Below are positions 35,111 through 46,329 of a stretch of DNA of 64,000 nt, piece after piece; position 1 is the first letter of the stretch, and every line of letters begins with the position of its first letter. The position numbers and the translations under genes are program-made. Under the pieces are notes generated by a model. It searched no databases and was not told the origin of the DNA. It saw only the letters and a list, made by a program, of their open reading frames with translations. The DNA lies in contig NW_024466218.1 of NCBI RefSeq assembly GCF_017591425.1, positions 15,576,001 through 15,640,000 of the forward strand, read 5' to 3'. This DNA comes from Ochotona curzoniae. Lineage: Eukaryota > Chordata > Mammalia > Lagomorpha > Ochotonidae.

Positions 35111-35987
35111 CTATGGGTACCGTAATTCAATTGCATGAAGCTTTATTCTCTCAGGGTCCACTCTTTGGGAAACAAATATTAATGTTCCACTGTTCTCAGA
35201 CCCTTTATTGTGCTATAAAAAAATTGTTTTCGATTAACCTGCCAATTGAATCTGGAGAACTGGGTGGTTTTTAAGACTCCCTTGCTTCTTCCTGAGGCAC
35301 CACAGTAAAGAGTGGCAGATTTTGATAATAACAGAAAAGGAAAAAAAGAAAGTTTGGTATAGAGGTATGGCCTTTGGGATTGTACTGATCATTTTGTGCT
35401 TTCCCAAAAGAAACCAGTTGCCATGAGCGGGAGGTGAAATCATTTAGCAACCCTAAGGTTTCTGTGTTCAAGCCCTAAAATTATGATGTAAGGTCAGTTT
35501 TTAAAGGCAGCTTACAGTTCTACATACCCAGTGTTCCTGCTACACACACATACCTGGAGAAATAACTTCCCCTTTCACTTTTTTTTTTTAATTAGTTACT
35601 CCTTACCCATACTAGTAGTCACAAGAAATATTTCTGCTATCAGAAGGAATATGAGTTGGACAATCTGACATTTTGTTGCTGATACAGTTATCAGAGGAAA
35701 TCCTAGAATCGTGTAACTCTGTGTGACTGGCTACAAAAATAACATAAATAGATAAAATGATCATGTAAATAATGTTGCAGATTTTCAGACACATAGCACA
35801 GATGAGTTTGATTTCCCTAGTTACAACCGTTTTTAGCAATTACATCAAGAATAAAGTACAGCTGAATGCTCTATTATTACATTAGGGTGTTCATTGTCTT
35901 GCATTGATCAAAGCACAAGTTACTTAAGGGAAAGGACTGGTTTTCTTCTTTCTTTGAATTCTCTTGTTACTAAATACTATAAAGACA

Positions 35988-36150
35988 CTCAGGTCACTTT
36001 GATGGCATATGGGACATCCACAGCCTGTATCAGATGCCAGAGATGGAGTCTCAACTCTACTTCTGATTCCAGCTTGCTGGCATCCTGCACCTTGGAGATA
36101 GCAGGTGACAGCTGAAGTAGTTGTGTTCCTGTCACCTCCAAACAGAAGAC
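35988..36150 (+). mobile_element. Partial old CSINE, sense orientation
   Basis: gcctgtatcagatgccagagatggagtctcaactctacttctgattccagcttgctggcatcctgcaccttggagatagcaggtgacagctgaagtagttg follows the 5' half of the old CSINE body up to the 'ctcaagtagttgggtccctgccac' block. The 3' half is absent. Confidence 0.6.
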
Positions 36151-36738
36151 TTTCACTGAGTTTCTGAATACTGGCGTTAGCCTGACCCAGTCCTGGAGGT
36201 TCTGAAGATGTGAGAAGATGACGAGAAGGTATGTTTCTGTTTCTATCTTATTCTTCCGTTCGAATAGATAAATAGTTTTACTATTATTTTGTAACTCAGT
36301 AGTTATTACTAAGCAGGTTTTTTTTTTCTGATACAAGGAAAGCTTCAATTGACTTACTTGTTGAGCCTACTGTGCAAGCTGTTTGGTATAGGAAATTTCT
36401 CTTTTGAAAGCAAGTTGTTCATAGTAAGTACTATGCAGGGGTGTGTGTATACAAAAGTCTCCATTCTCGGTTTCTATTTGACTATCACTATAATTCCACT
36501 GTTAGAAAATATGTTGCTTGTTGATTTGATTCCTTTGCATTACTTATATTTTTCCAGAGAATCTCTTACGATTTCCTTGTTTCATGGCATTCCCATCTTC
36601 TGGAACTAATAACTATACCTCTATCACAACAATTCCTGGAATCCTGGGGTGCACAATTACAACATAAACACCTACTTTATACAAATTACATGCTATTTAT
36701 ATACAATATATAGAGAGCAACAAATCTCCAAGGATCTC

Positions 36739-36836
36739 TGACATATATATATACACATACATACACATATATAATATATATACACATACATACACATATG
36801 TATATATGAGTATATTATATTATATATGTATATCAT
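36739..36836. repeat. Degenerate (TA)n/(CATA)n tract
   Basis: Alternating ATATAT and ACATACATACACAT blocks, with the segment tatatacacatacatacacata present twice (about 36748 and 36777). Confidence 0.85.
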
Positions 36837-37656
36837 CGTTATATACATGCATTATAAATATCACATACGTATGTAATCATTTTGTGTATTAAGGAAGGCA
36901 TCCATATATTGCTTAGCAGATTTATAGTTACTCAATGATACTTCCAGAACGGTGGGTCCTGATTCATCAAGCTGTGTACTTGGTATAAAAGGGAATCCAC
37001 TAGAAGAAGTGAAACCTTTTTATTTTCAGGAAAATATTGCTCATTCAGTCAGCCATTCATCCACAAAGGGAAGGTATGTTAGCCAATTCTGAAAAGCGAT
37101 AATAGTGATACAAACGACTTGTAAAGCCAATGACTTATTTAAAATGTACTAAGAGCCTCCTACATGTTGAATTTTAACTGACTCTTAATGCAGTCAGTTT
37201 CAATGAAGCAACAGTCTTAGAAATTTTTTTTATCAGTCTCTAAAAATATTGGCAAATCCTAGATCCCATTGCCACCAAAGGGAACCAAGTTGGATCTCTC
37301 TCATCCAGAAAGACAGTGTTTACCCAGTGTTTTCTTTGGTGGAGAGGAAAGCTGAACCAGATCTACCCAGCAAAGCTCATAAATGAAGTCATGAATTATG
37401 ATCATGAGGAAACCATCAACCTGTGTGTGCAATGTTCTCATTGGATATGCCTGGCTGCCCATGCAGGAGGCATACTAACAGTTCAATGAAGTTACTCTAT
37501 TAGAGCTTTCTTATTTTCATAGTTACTGTCACCTTTACATCCAAGCATAGAAGAATATAAAGACAGAGTACGAGTGGTTCTGAAATACATTAACTAGAGG
37601 GGAGGAATTATAAAATGCAATCAGAATACAAACATAATGTAATACATGGAATTCTT

Positions 37657-38019
37657 TTTTTTTTAAAGATTTATTTTATTTTTATTGGAAAGGCAGATAT
37701 ACAGAGAGGAAGATCTTCCATCTGATGATTCACTCCCCAAGTGAGTGCAACGGCCAATGCTATGCTGGTCCGAAGCCAGGAGCCTCTTCCGGGTCTCCCA
37801 CATGGGTGCAGGATCCCAAGACTTTGGGCCATCCTGGACTGCTTTCCCGGGCCACAGGCAGGAAGTTGGATGGGAAGCAGGGCTGTCCTCGACTGCTTTC
37901 CTGGGCCACAGGTAGGGAGCTGGATGGGAAGTGAAGCTGCCGGCATTAGAACCGGCGACCCTATGGGATCCGGGCGTGCATGGCGAGGACCTTGACCACT
38001 GCGCCATCGTGCTGGGCCC
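37657..38019 (-). mobile_element. Young CSINE with 54-bp internal duplication and 16-bp TSD
   Basis: Reverse-oriented CSINE ending in the near-consensus head gtgctgggccc and still holding several CpGs. It is flanked by aatacatggaattctt (37641-37656) and aatacttggaattctt (38020-38035), one mismatch in 16. The body contains two adjacent 54-bp copies of one segment: 37832-37885 and 37886-37939. They differ at about 9 positions, and the first ends in gaagcagggctg while the second ends in gaagtgaagctg. Overlapping frames of 69-116 codons on both strands are SINE sequence. Confidence 0.93.
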
Positions 38020-38155
38020 AATACTTGGAATTCTTAACTACAGTTACAACAAAGGAATCACTTCCACTCCAAGACCCATTTTATACGATGAATGTTTTTG
38101 AGCACTTTTCTCTGTGATTTATCATTTAATTTTCAGCCAAATCAAAATGCACTAG

Positions 38156-38448
38156 ACAGGGCTGGTGTGGTAAGAAAGCTGGCTCAGCTGCAGCCTGCAG
38201 TTCTGTTGTTCCTAGGAGCAAGGATTTGAGCCCTGGTTGCTCCACTTCTGATGCATCTCCCCAGTAAAACACTAAGGAACACAGACTCGACAGAGTCCTT
38301 GGTTCTGTGCACCCACATGAGAGACAGAAGAAGCTACTGGCATCAGCCTGGCCCCTCCCATGCCATTATGGCCATTTGGGGGATAGAAGTGCTCTTTCTC
38401 TCCCCTCTCCCTAACTCATCCTTTCAAATAAATAAAAAATTAAGATCT
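38156..38448 (+). mobile_element. Old CSINE, sense orientation
   Basis: cagggctggtgtggtaagaaagc head, aaggatttgagccctggttgctccacttctgatg, agtccttggttctgtgcacccacatgagag, gaagctactggcatcagcctggcccc, ggccatttgggggatagaag, and the tail caaataaataaaaaatt. Rabbit-like older type. Confidence 0.8.
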
Positions 38449-38911
38449 CTCAAAAATGAAAAAAATCGCAATGTACACTAAGTCAAAACAGACATTTAGA
38501 AATGCGAAGTAATCAAAATAGCTTGAGCCTGCAAATTCCTCCCTTTAATATTTTGTTTCATAACAGATTAAATTTATAAAACAAAAATGTTGAGGTGTAA
38601 AAAGTTTCTGTATACTCTTTATTTTATTTTAACTATTAAAATTCAATATTAGTTTTTCACAATTAATGGTGTACACCAATCTTCTCCTGTTTTAAATTGT
38701 TTAAAATATAGTTGGGAGATTGAATGAAATTAATGTAAGTTTAACAACATTTCCCTGTACAAAACTGACAAAAGTTGATACATGGCTAATATCAAAAAAA
38801 GTGAATATGATAATAAACAATGTAAGAAATTAAAGAAAGACAAAAGGTCTTATTGTAAACTATAATTAGTGAAATGAGATGGAATATTTAATCAATGTCA
38901 AGAAATAAAGT
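38449..38911. other. AT-rich sequence, no gene seen
   Basis: Very AT-rich with no clear element. A decayed L1 is possible, but I could not anchor it to any L1 landmark. Confidence 0.35.
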
Positions 38912-39248
38912 CTAGGGTCTGGCGTGGTAACTTAATGGTCAAATTTATCATCTTGCACTCCCTGGATCCCATAAAGATGCTGGTTCGTATCCAGGTGACT
39001 CTGCTTCCCATCCAGCTTTCTGCTGTGGCTTGAGAATGCAGTCAAAAACAGCCCAAAACCTTGGGATCCTGCACGTGCTTGGGAGACCTAGAAGAACCTC
39101 TGGGCTTATCGCTTCAAATTGGTGCAGCACCGGCCATTGCACAGCTTGGGGAGTGAATCAGCGGATGGGAGATATTCCTCTCTGTCTCTGCTCCACTCTA
39201 TATCTGACTTTCTAATAAAAATAAAATAGGTCTTTTTAAAAAAGAAAA
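38912..39248 (+). mobile_element. CSINE, sense orientation
   Basis: Head agggtctggcgtggtaacttaatggtc, atcttgcactccctggatcccataaagatgctggttcgtatccagg (A- and B-box area), cttcccatccagctttctgctgtggc, ccaaaaccttgggatcctgcacg, ggccattgcacagcttggggagtgaatcagcggatgg, and an aataaaaataaaatagg tail. Complete, younger pika-like body. Confidence 0.85.
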
Positions 39249-40672
39249 ATTCTAACAGCAATCAATTTATTCTTCCATGATTCAAACAAAAACATTTAGT
39301 AACATGAAAAATTGGCCATGTTAGTTTATTAGCTACAAAATCCATCATTTGCATAGACATATGGATAATGAATTTATAGGTAGGGTGACAGCATGGTGCA
39401 AGCTATGGAACAGAGCATGGAGCCAGGTGAATAGACACTGCAATCTGCATGTTCTGCATCTATTTCTCAGTGGCGGTGGTTTTGTTTCTGCCAATTTTGT
39501 GATTTGAAATATAAAGGTAAAATTTTTTTAATCTCTTCAGAGATTAATAAAAGAGAAGAAAAAGCTGAGGGACAAGTGCCTGAGGTGACAGAGGATTTTA
39601 CATGGCTGTCTAAATGAAGGGAATTTATGAAATCTTTTGCAAAAAAAAAATCATATGATGGAAGTAGGTTTACAGAAACAAAATTGGAAACTTGGACAGA
39701 TTATTTCTAAGTGGATGATGATGCATATTCATGTATCTTAAATCTAATTTTACTACATAACTATGTTGTGGTCTTGTTCAACTTCAGTGATAAAAATAGC
39801 ATATTCTGAATTTTGAAGAAACTAAAATTCTCTGATTTTACTCATATAATGATGACACAAAAGTGCTAACATTATATTCATGACCAATATAATCATAAAA
39901 TCTCGATTGGTTTATATCCTTGAAATCTATTTGCACACATTTCTTGTAATTATATGAAATCAATAGTATGAGTTGTCTGTGATACTGCAAAGAGTTGAGA
40001 GAATTGAACCTTAGACCACTGGAGTCTTTTTTGGAAAGATGATATAATGCAAGAGATCAGCAAAGCAATAAAAATGTTCCGGATGTCCTGTCTCTAGTAT
40101 ATGAAATTCAGTTAAAAATATAACACAGGGATTTTTTTTAATAAAGCAATGGAAGTTTTCAGCTTCTGTCCTTGAAGATTCTAAAGCAGATGAGTCTTTG
40201 CAATTCAGACCCTGAGTAGAGGGAGGAGAGATTTGGGAAAAAGATGAATAAATCTCCAAAATTGGACATGTAACAAAACTTTGCCTTGCCAATTGGCTAT
40301 GCAAAGATTTTAGTAGATTCTTCTTCCATTCATTCATAATCATTTTTAAACGTTTGCATGATAAAAGAAGGGAAGTTCTGTATTTACCTTGCAGACACTT
40401 TAAGCTCTATGTAAATTTGTCCTTTTTCTACCATTCTGCAAAATGAAGTTGTGTAATCAACTACAAATCAGAGGAGAGGAGATACAGAAATATTTTCAAT
40501 GTTTCAGAATAGATTAACATTGAAAAACACTGGCAGCTAACCCAGAATTGTTTTCAGCTAAAAAGCCTATTACAATTGTATATTGCCTATGAATTCCTGC
40601 AATGATTGAGTCCCCTTTGAATTTGTCCTCTAGAACCCCACTTCCCTGTAGTTCTTTCGCCTCCTTTATCTT
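39249..40672. other. Unique AT-rich sequence, no gene seen
   Basis: No repeat or gene recognised. The 110-codon minus-strand frame at 40011-40343 has no motif I can name. Confidence 0.4.
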
Positions 40673-40687
40673 TGTGTCTGCATTTTT

Positions 40688-41013
40688 TTTTAAGATTTAT
40701 TTTATTTTTTTTTATTGGAAAGGCAGATACACAGAGAGGAGAGACAGAGAGGAAGATCTTCCCTCCAATGATTCACTCCCTCCCCAAGTGAGCGCAAAGG
40801 CCAATGCTATGCTGGTCCAAAGCCAGGAGCCTCTTCCGGGTCTCCCACGTGGGTGCAGGGTCCCAAAGCTTTGGGCCGTCCTGGACTGCTTTCCCGGGCC
40901 ACAGGTAGGGAGCTGGATGGGAAGTGGAGCTGGCTGGATTAGAACCGGCGCCCATAAGGTATCCCGGGCATGCAAGGTGAGGACCTTAACCACTGCGCCA
41001 CCACGCTGGGCCC
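40688..41013 (-). mobile_element. Young CSINE with 15-bp TSD
   Basis: Well-preserved, CpG-containing CSINE in reverse orientation: T-rich tail with aagatttattttattttttttttatt, gaagatcttccctccaatgattcactcc, gagcctcttccgggtctcccacgtgggtgcagg, cggcgcccat, and head acgctgggccc. Perfect TSD tgtgtctgcattttt at 40673-40687 and 41014-41028. The 168- and 161-codon frames on the two strands are readthrough of this SINE and neighbours. Confidence 0.95.
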
Positions 41014-41393
41014 TGTGTCTGCATTTTTGTCCCATCCCTTTTCTGTGTCTTTCCTCACGCTGGTTTCTTTGTCTCCATTCACTTCCTTCTGTATTACCAT
41101 CTCTATAAACACTTCTACCTTTGTTTTCATAAATGCATTTTTTTCTTGTGAAAAGGAAATCAAATGCCTTTGCTTTAATATTTAGTATTTGCTTCATTAT
41201 TTAATATTTCCTTCAAGCTTTCAAGCTAAACATGAGGGAAAAGTTGCAATTTAATGGCACAAACTAGAGCAGGCATGAGAAATAAATGCGGTCATTAGAA
41301 TTATTTTAAAGAATCATTGTTTTTGTAAGTAAGAGACAAGTACTTGTTTTTATGAAACTGTCACAATTTGGTTAATGGCTAAAATCGCTTCAT

Positions 41394-41455
41394 GTATGTA
41401 TGTGTGTGTATATACATGTTTATGTGTGTATAGGTGTGTATGTTTGTGTGTGTGT
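41394..41455. repeat. Degenerate (TG)n/(TATG)n tract
   Basis: atgtatgtatgtgtgtgtatatacatg through tgtttgtgtgtgtgtatt. It directly precedes a CSINE fragment and may be its altered tail. Confidence 0.8.
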
Positions 41456-41550
41456 ATTCATTTGAAAATCACAGTTACAGCAAGAAAGAGAGAGAAACAG
41501 AGCATTTCATTTCTCAATTGGCCACAACAGGCAGTAATGGACAGTGCTAC
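41456..41550 (-). mobile_element. Partial CSINE (3' portion)
   Basis: catttgaaaatcacagttacagcaagaaagagagagaaacagagcatttcatttctcaattggccacaacaggcag matches the inverted CSINE 3' third. The rest is missing or unrecognisable. Confidence 0.55.
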
Positions 41551-41837
41551 CTAAAAAGAATTGTAAATAAAAGATTTAAAGATTTAAAGAAATTAGAAGT
41601 AAAATTTGCCTCACCCCTTATACTGGCCCTCTTCATTCTAATTGGAGGTCCACATGGGTCTGAAACCCTTCCACCTATGTAGTCAATATTAAAATGATAA
41701 TCTAAAAAAATAAAACAAATGGAAGAAGAGCAGTCTTAAAGACTTGAAACCAGCAAATGTTAGATACTATTTTCCGATAATATCAGAACTGAATTAAGTT
41801 AGGGGACACTCAAATGCTGTTCACTGCAAATCGATTA

Positions 41838-41867
41838 TTTTAGTATATGTGCTGCCAAAGCGAGCAC
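41838..41867 (-). pseudogene. 3'-truncated U6 snRNA retropseudogene (30 nt)
   Basis: The minus strand over these 30 bases reads the 5' end of U6 snRNA (gtgctcgctt, one change, then ggcagcacatatactaaaa). Only one base differs: plus-strand ccaaag where U6 predicts ccgaag, a CpG-decay change. A direct repeat flanks it: cactgcaaatcgattattt at 41822-41840 and cactgcaaattgattattt at 41865-41883, one mismatch in 19, overlapping the U6 match by a few bases at each end. No poly(A) is present. This fits a tailless, 3'-truncated retropseudogene made by L1 machinery. It cannot act as a U6 gene because it lacks the rest of the RNA. Confidence 0.8.
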
Positions 41868-41883
41868 TGCAAATTGATTATTT

Positions 41884-42739
41884 GATGTTTGAAATCCTCA
41901 CCCTTTATGAGGTGACAGAACCCTCTGTGCTGATTGTTGTGATGGGAGAGTAGGGAAAGAATTGCTTTTCCGAAAGAGTATGTGCATGTGGAAAGAAGGG
42001 TTTATTTCAGGTACTTTAAAGGGTATTTTTACATTCAAAAATCAATTCATGCCATTTATGGCATCAATAAGCAAGAAAAATCAGTATGATCATATCCGTG
42101 GAGACACACACATGCATGCACAAACAAACAATATTTAATGCAATGCGTTTGGGTCAATACCCTGAGAAAACTATGAATAGAAAGAATCATGCTCAAGTTC
42201 TTCAGGCGATTCAAGGAACGCCTACAGCTAGCACTGCACTTATTGGCGAAAGGGTGAAGCCTTCCTGATCTTTAACGATCAGAATTGTGACAATGAAATT
42301 CATCTTTCCAATTCAGGTACAACTTCATGGTGGATGTTTTAAGCAATTCAATGCAGCAACAATAAGGCATACAGAATACCATATTAATAAAAATAAGAAA
42401 TATCGGCTTCACAGTAGCTCTCCAATCATTGAGCAAGGCAGATGCCTGAACACTATAGATACTATTTTTTCTTATGCATAGTACACACCTCTGATACAGT
42501 TTAATAAATAAGCCAGGGACAATAAGATCTTAATAATAGTAACTAAATAAAGAAAAGAGATTATACCAATATACAGTAGCAAAATTTATCTAAATGTTGT
42601 CCATTTCTCTCAAAATAAGAAATAAAAGGATGATTCATGTCACTGGCAGGAAGAGTGGAGGAGCAGGGATACTCACCATGTCATTAAGCAAAGTATACAA
42701 TTTTAAGCTTCCATATTCTTCACTTCTAAACTTTTACAT
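41884..42739. other. Unique or unclassified AT-rich sequence
   Basis: tttgaaatcctcaccctttatgaggtgac just right of the U6 fragment faintly resembles the start of an MLT1-like LTR but is too short to call. No gene seen. Confidence 0.35.
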
Positions 42740-44460
42740 TCAACATTTTTGGATAGCTACAAATCTCAGGTAATTGAAACAACCTATGAGGAAGGATTAT
42801 AGTATTCACAGACATTATTGTCTACAAAAGAAATCCAATATAGTCTCTGAAAAATAACCAAATAAGTGAGTTTGTGAAGGTTTTTTGATGGAAAACCAAT
42901 ATGCAAAATCCAATTGCATTTCTGTATAATGGCTTCATGCCATCAAAATTGAAATAAAAGTCAAAATAGCATACGGCTATAAAATAATTAAATATAAATT
43001 TGGGAATAAAATTGAAAGTTCATTCAAAATTTATACAGAAACACAGAAGTACTTTCAAGACAAGATTGAAGTTGGAAGAATATCATTACCTGATTTCAAG
43101 GGAATTGCATATTGGCATCATAATACAGAAAAAGTTCAGGGGAATACAAATCTAAAATTGAAACATACATATACATATAAGTATGAATATGTGCTTCTAC
43201 TTATGCATATATATATATATACTTTTAGCAATGATGAAATGACAAAATGTCAACAAAATATTTTTCAATAAGTTACACTGATATAATCAAATATTTCTAT
43301 GTAAAGTAGATCTAAATATCAAAATAATTCAAAATGCAATACATTATAAAAATCAATGTGCAACTTAAAAGAATAAACTTTCTGAAAAAAATGGAAGGAA
43401 AACGTTTTTGATATAGGTTAAGGGAATATTTCTTATATATGCCATCACAACCACAATCCCAAAAAGTTGATACATTAAAATTCATGAAACTAAATACCTG
43501 CACTATTAGAAAGACTGAGAGAATGTATTTCTAAATAACTTCTACATTAAAATCTGCCATTTTGAATATAAAACATTCTCAAAAATTATAATAATAAAGA
43601 AAAGTGACTAAAGTGGGCAAAAAGTCTTAGGGAGGGACATCTTGAAAGAAAAATTGATTGTAATTAAACACATGAAACACTGCTATACACGATCAGTTAT
43701 TATGTAAGTAAAAATAAAAAACACAGTGAAATATCACTGAATATCTTTCCAAAGGCTGAAATTAAAAGCATCCAGATCCAAATGCTGTGAAGGAATGGAG
43801 TAAGTGAAAATGCCATATACTGCTGGTGTAAGGAGAAAATGATACAACCGTCTTGGAGAACAGAAGCTGTTGGATTGCTAAAAATTAATGTTTGTCTTAT
43901 GATGCAACTATTAAACTCACACTGTTTATGCCAGAAAAGGAAAAGTACAGTTCTATATGATTCCGGGAAATTTTACTTTTAGGACATATGCACAAGAAAC
44001 AGTCTAAATATTCATCAGCAGCTGACCGGAGGAAACAATTGCACGGAGAGGTCATATGATATGAGTACAAACGTTCACACTTCAGCAATACACTTTAAAA
44101 AATGTTCAGGTTAAGTATGTCAATAGCATCTCAATAAATCTGTCAATATGAAAAAGCAACACATAGAAAGATACTTCTGCTAGGAAATAGCAGGCATGTC
44201 TTTGCTCATGAATATTAGTAGAATTCCCATCATTATTTTAATTATATTTTTATGTTATGCTACATTAGTATCTTCTTTTTCCTACATTAGTAATGTCGTG
44301 ATGCATTTATACACCAGAAACTGAAGCCTGGATAACTCTTCCATTGTAATAACTTGGAGACACAAGGGAAGAGTATATAGGGAGGGAAGAGCGGAAAGAA
44401 GCAAGGTGAAAAGATCCCCTCTGTATGTAAATGTATATCAAAAGAAATAAAGCAAACAAA
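42740..44460 (+). mobile_element. L1 remnant: ORF2 3' half and 3' region
   Basis: Longest L1 piece here. Landmarks in ORF2 order: aaaatccaattgcatttctgtataatgg, aaatttgggaataaaattg, aagaatatcattacctgatttcaag, attggcatcataatacagaaa, gaataaactttctgaaaa, agtgggcaaaaagtcttag, aacacagtgaaatatcactg, atatactgctggtgtaagg, ttatgatgcaactattaaactcacact, attcatcagcagctgacc. All reading frames are broken by stops and indels. The end is uncertain, near an A-rich stretch at about 44440-44460. Confidence 0.8.
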
Positions 44461-44534
44461 TAGCTATACTTTAATAAAGATGCTTCTCTCTCACTTTTCT
44501 TGTTGATAGTATTCTCTATAGGTAACAGTTTTTA

Positions 44535-44858
44535 TTTATTTTTTTAAAGATTTATTTTATTCTTATTGCAAAGTCAGATAAACAGAGAGGAGGAGAGACA
44601 GAGAGGAAGATCTTCTGTCTGATGATTCATTCCCCAAGTGACCATGACGGCTGGTGCTGCGCTGACCTGAAGCCAGGAACCAGGAAATTCCTCCAGGTCT
44701 CCCTCACTGGTGGAGGGTCCTTAGGCTTTGGGCCATCCTCTACTGCTTTCCCAGGCCATAGCAGGGAGCTGGATGGGAAGCAGGATTGCCAAGATTAGAA
44801 CAGGTGCCCATATGGGATCCTAGCGCGTTCAAAGCTGCTAGGCCACTGTGCCAGGTCC
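44535..44858 (-). mobile_element. CSINE with 14-bp TSD
   Basis: tttttttaaagatttattttattcttattgcaaagtcagataaacag tail side, aagatcttctgtctgatgattcattccccaag, ctccaggtctccctcactggtgg, gctggatgggaagcaggattgcc, and head gtgccaggtcc. TSD ggtaacagttttta at 44521-44534 and 44859-44872, identical. Confidence 0.93.
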
Positions 44859-44919
44859 GGTAACAGTTTTTAAAAGTTTGATTCTTACATGTTTCTTCTG
44901 TTTTAGTCTCTCTCTTTTT

Positions 44920-45190
44920 GTTTTGATTTTTTTAATTTTTATTTTGATTTTTTGAATTATGTTGTACAATTTCTTAAACTGGGATCCCCCCAAAACTCCC
45001 ACCCCTGACAAATTTTTCCCATTTTGCTACAATGGTGTAGTCCTTCCTAAGGAATCATAATTCCATCAGTCTCTTATTTAAGTGTACCCTGACATTGCTG
45101 GCACAATGTCAGGCAGTCCAGCATCCCATTGTCTACACATGTCCAATAGTATCATTGGGAATCCACCTGTCATCTGGAAGCAGGGATGCA
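44920..45190 (-). mobile_element. Probable L1 3' end
   Basis: Starts with an interrupted T-rich stretch (ttttgttttgatttttttaatttttattttgattttttg), consistent with an inverted poly(A) tail. It is followed by aattatgttgtacaatttc, a C-run gggatccccccaaaactcccacccc (the inverted G-rich tract typical of L1 3' UTRs), and further unique-looking sequence. Assigned by structure rather than a firm consensus match. Confidence 0.45.
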
Positions 45191-45194
45191 TGTT

Positions 45195-45315
45195 AGGGGG
45201 TCAGCATTGTAGCATAGCTTGTAAAATCACTGTCTGAACTGCCAGAATGCCATTGGCTGCCAGTTTTGAGTCTCAGCTGCTCCATTCTAAACCAGCTCAA
45301 CAAACATTCTGCAAA
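45195..45315 (+). mobile_element. Partial CSINE (5' portion)
   Basis: aggggggtcagcattgtagcatagcttgtaaaatcactgtctgaactgccagaatgccattggctgccagttttgagtctcagctgctcc covers the tRNA-like head and start of the body of an older CSINE. It stops after ctaaaccagctc. Confidence 0.65.
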
Positions 45316-45580
45316 TATCACCGTACAATAAATATATGGGTGTGGTTTATAAGATTTTGGAGTAATGTGAAAGCACTTAGCATCTTAAATTAGAAGAGTT
45401 ACTACCACTTACAAATGAAGGAAATTATTGATAAAAACCTGTCATATCAATGTGTATTCAAGCCAACCACCTTAGGGATACACTCTCAGCCACATAGTCA
45501 TATGTTGTTCATAAAAATTGTTTTCTGCATTTTTCTTTAATTTTCCTTTTTACCAAAAATACTTCTTAATATTTTCAATG

Positions 45581-45911
45581 TTGGGCCTGGTACAGTGGCC
45601 TACTTGCTGAAGTCCTCATCTTGAACACTCCAGGATCCCACATGAGTGCCAGTTCATATCCCGGCAGCCCCAATTCCCATCCAGCTCCCTGCTTGTAGCT
45701 TGGGAAAGCAGTCAAGGAAGGTCCAAAGCCTTGGGATCTTGCACCCCTGTGGGAGACCTGGAGGAGGTTCCTGGCTCCTGGCTTCGGATCAGTGTAGCGC
45801 TAAATATTGCTGTCATTTGGGGAGTGAATCATCGGACAGATGATTTTCCTCTGTGTCTCTGCTCCTCTGTTTATCTGACTTTGCAATAAAAATAAATAAA
45901 TCTTTGAAAAA
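45581..45911 (+). mobile_element. CSINE with 13-bp TSD
   Basis: Head ttgggcctggtacagtggcctac, gccagttcatatcccggcagccccaattcccatccagctccctgc, gcaccccTGTGGGAGACCTGG region, gctcctggcttcggatcag, atttggggagtgaatcatcggac, and a caataaaaataaataaatctttg tail. TSD aatattttcaatg (45568-45580) and aatattctcaatg (45912-45924), one mismatch. Confidence 0.92.
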
Positions 45912-45924
45912 AATATTCTCAATG

Positions 45925-46329
45925 TCCTAAGGATAAATTATTTTGAGAATCAGACAAAAGATAAATTAGATTAACATAGAACATGATGAAGCTGAAAACA
46001 CTTTGGGCATCAAATCAGGGTCCTTGGAAAGTAGTGGGACTTGAATAATGTTTCTGAAGGAAACTCTTGGAGAACTTTCAAACATATTTTTAGTGCTGAC
46101 AGCCTCATTAGGGGAAAAAAAATTTCAACACCCCAAAATAGCTACTTTGAAAGACAGGTTTCAATGCAATGTATAAATTTAGGTATGTTAGCATGTGTGG
46201 GAATAATTAAAAGTCCAATTTATTTATGTACAGACACACTTTGTGTAACTGTACCAGGTAAGGTCAAGAAAGTTGCTCCATAACTCACCTGCAAAAGCCT
46301 ATTAAAGCTGAACTGCCTCCTGAGGATGT
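45925..46329. other. Unique sequence, no gene seen
   Basis: The 80-codon plus-strand frame at 46041-46283 shows no recognisable motif. No repeat recognised. Confidence 0.4.

Larger units (their letters stand above)
35111..37640. other. Mostly unique sequence, one CSINE trace and an AT-rich repeat
   Basis: Contains a CSINE fragment (35988-36150) and a TA/CATA repeat (36739-36836), listed separately. The remainder shows no gene or element I recognise; frames of 61-119 codons lack signatures. Confidence 0.4.

Noticed and set aside
40602..41197. 168- and 161-codon frames on opposite strands
   Set aside because: Both run through the young CSINE at 40688-41013. The translations are typical SINE readthrough seen again at 18.8, 37.7 and 58.0 kb.
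41590..41660. Possible mitochondrial insertion: the frame reads FASPLILALFILIGG, like a membrane segment of a mitochondrial protein
   Set aside because: Only a short hydrophobic stretch with no second matching block, no mitochondrial gene order and no recognisable protein on either side.
41884..41940. MLT1-like LTR start (tttgaaatcctcaccc)
   Set aside because: Short match without the downstream LTR core.
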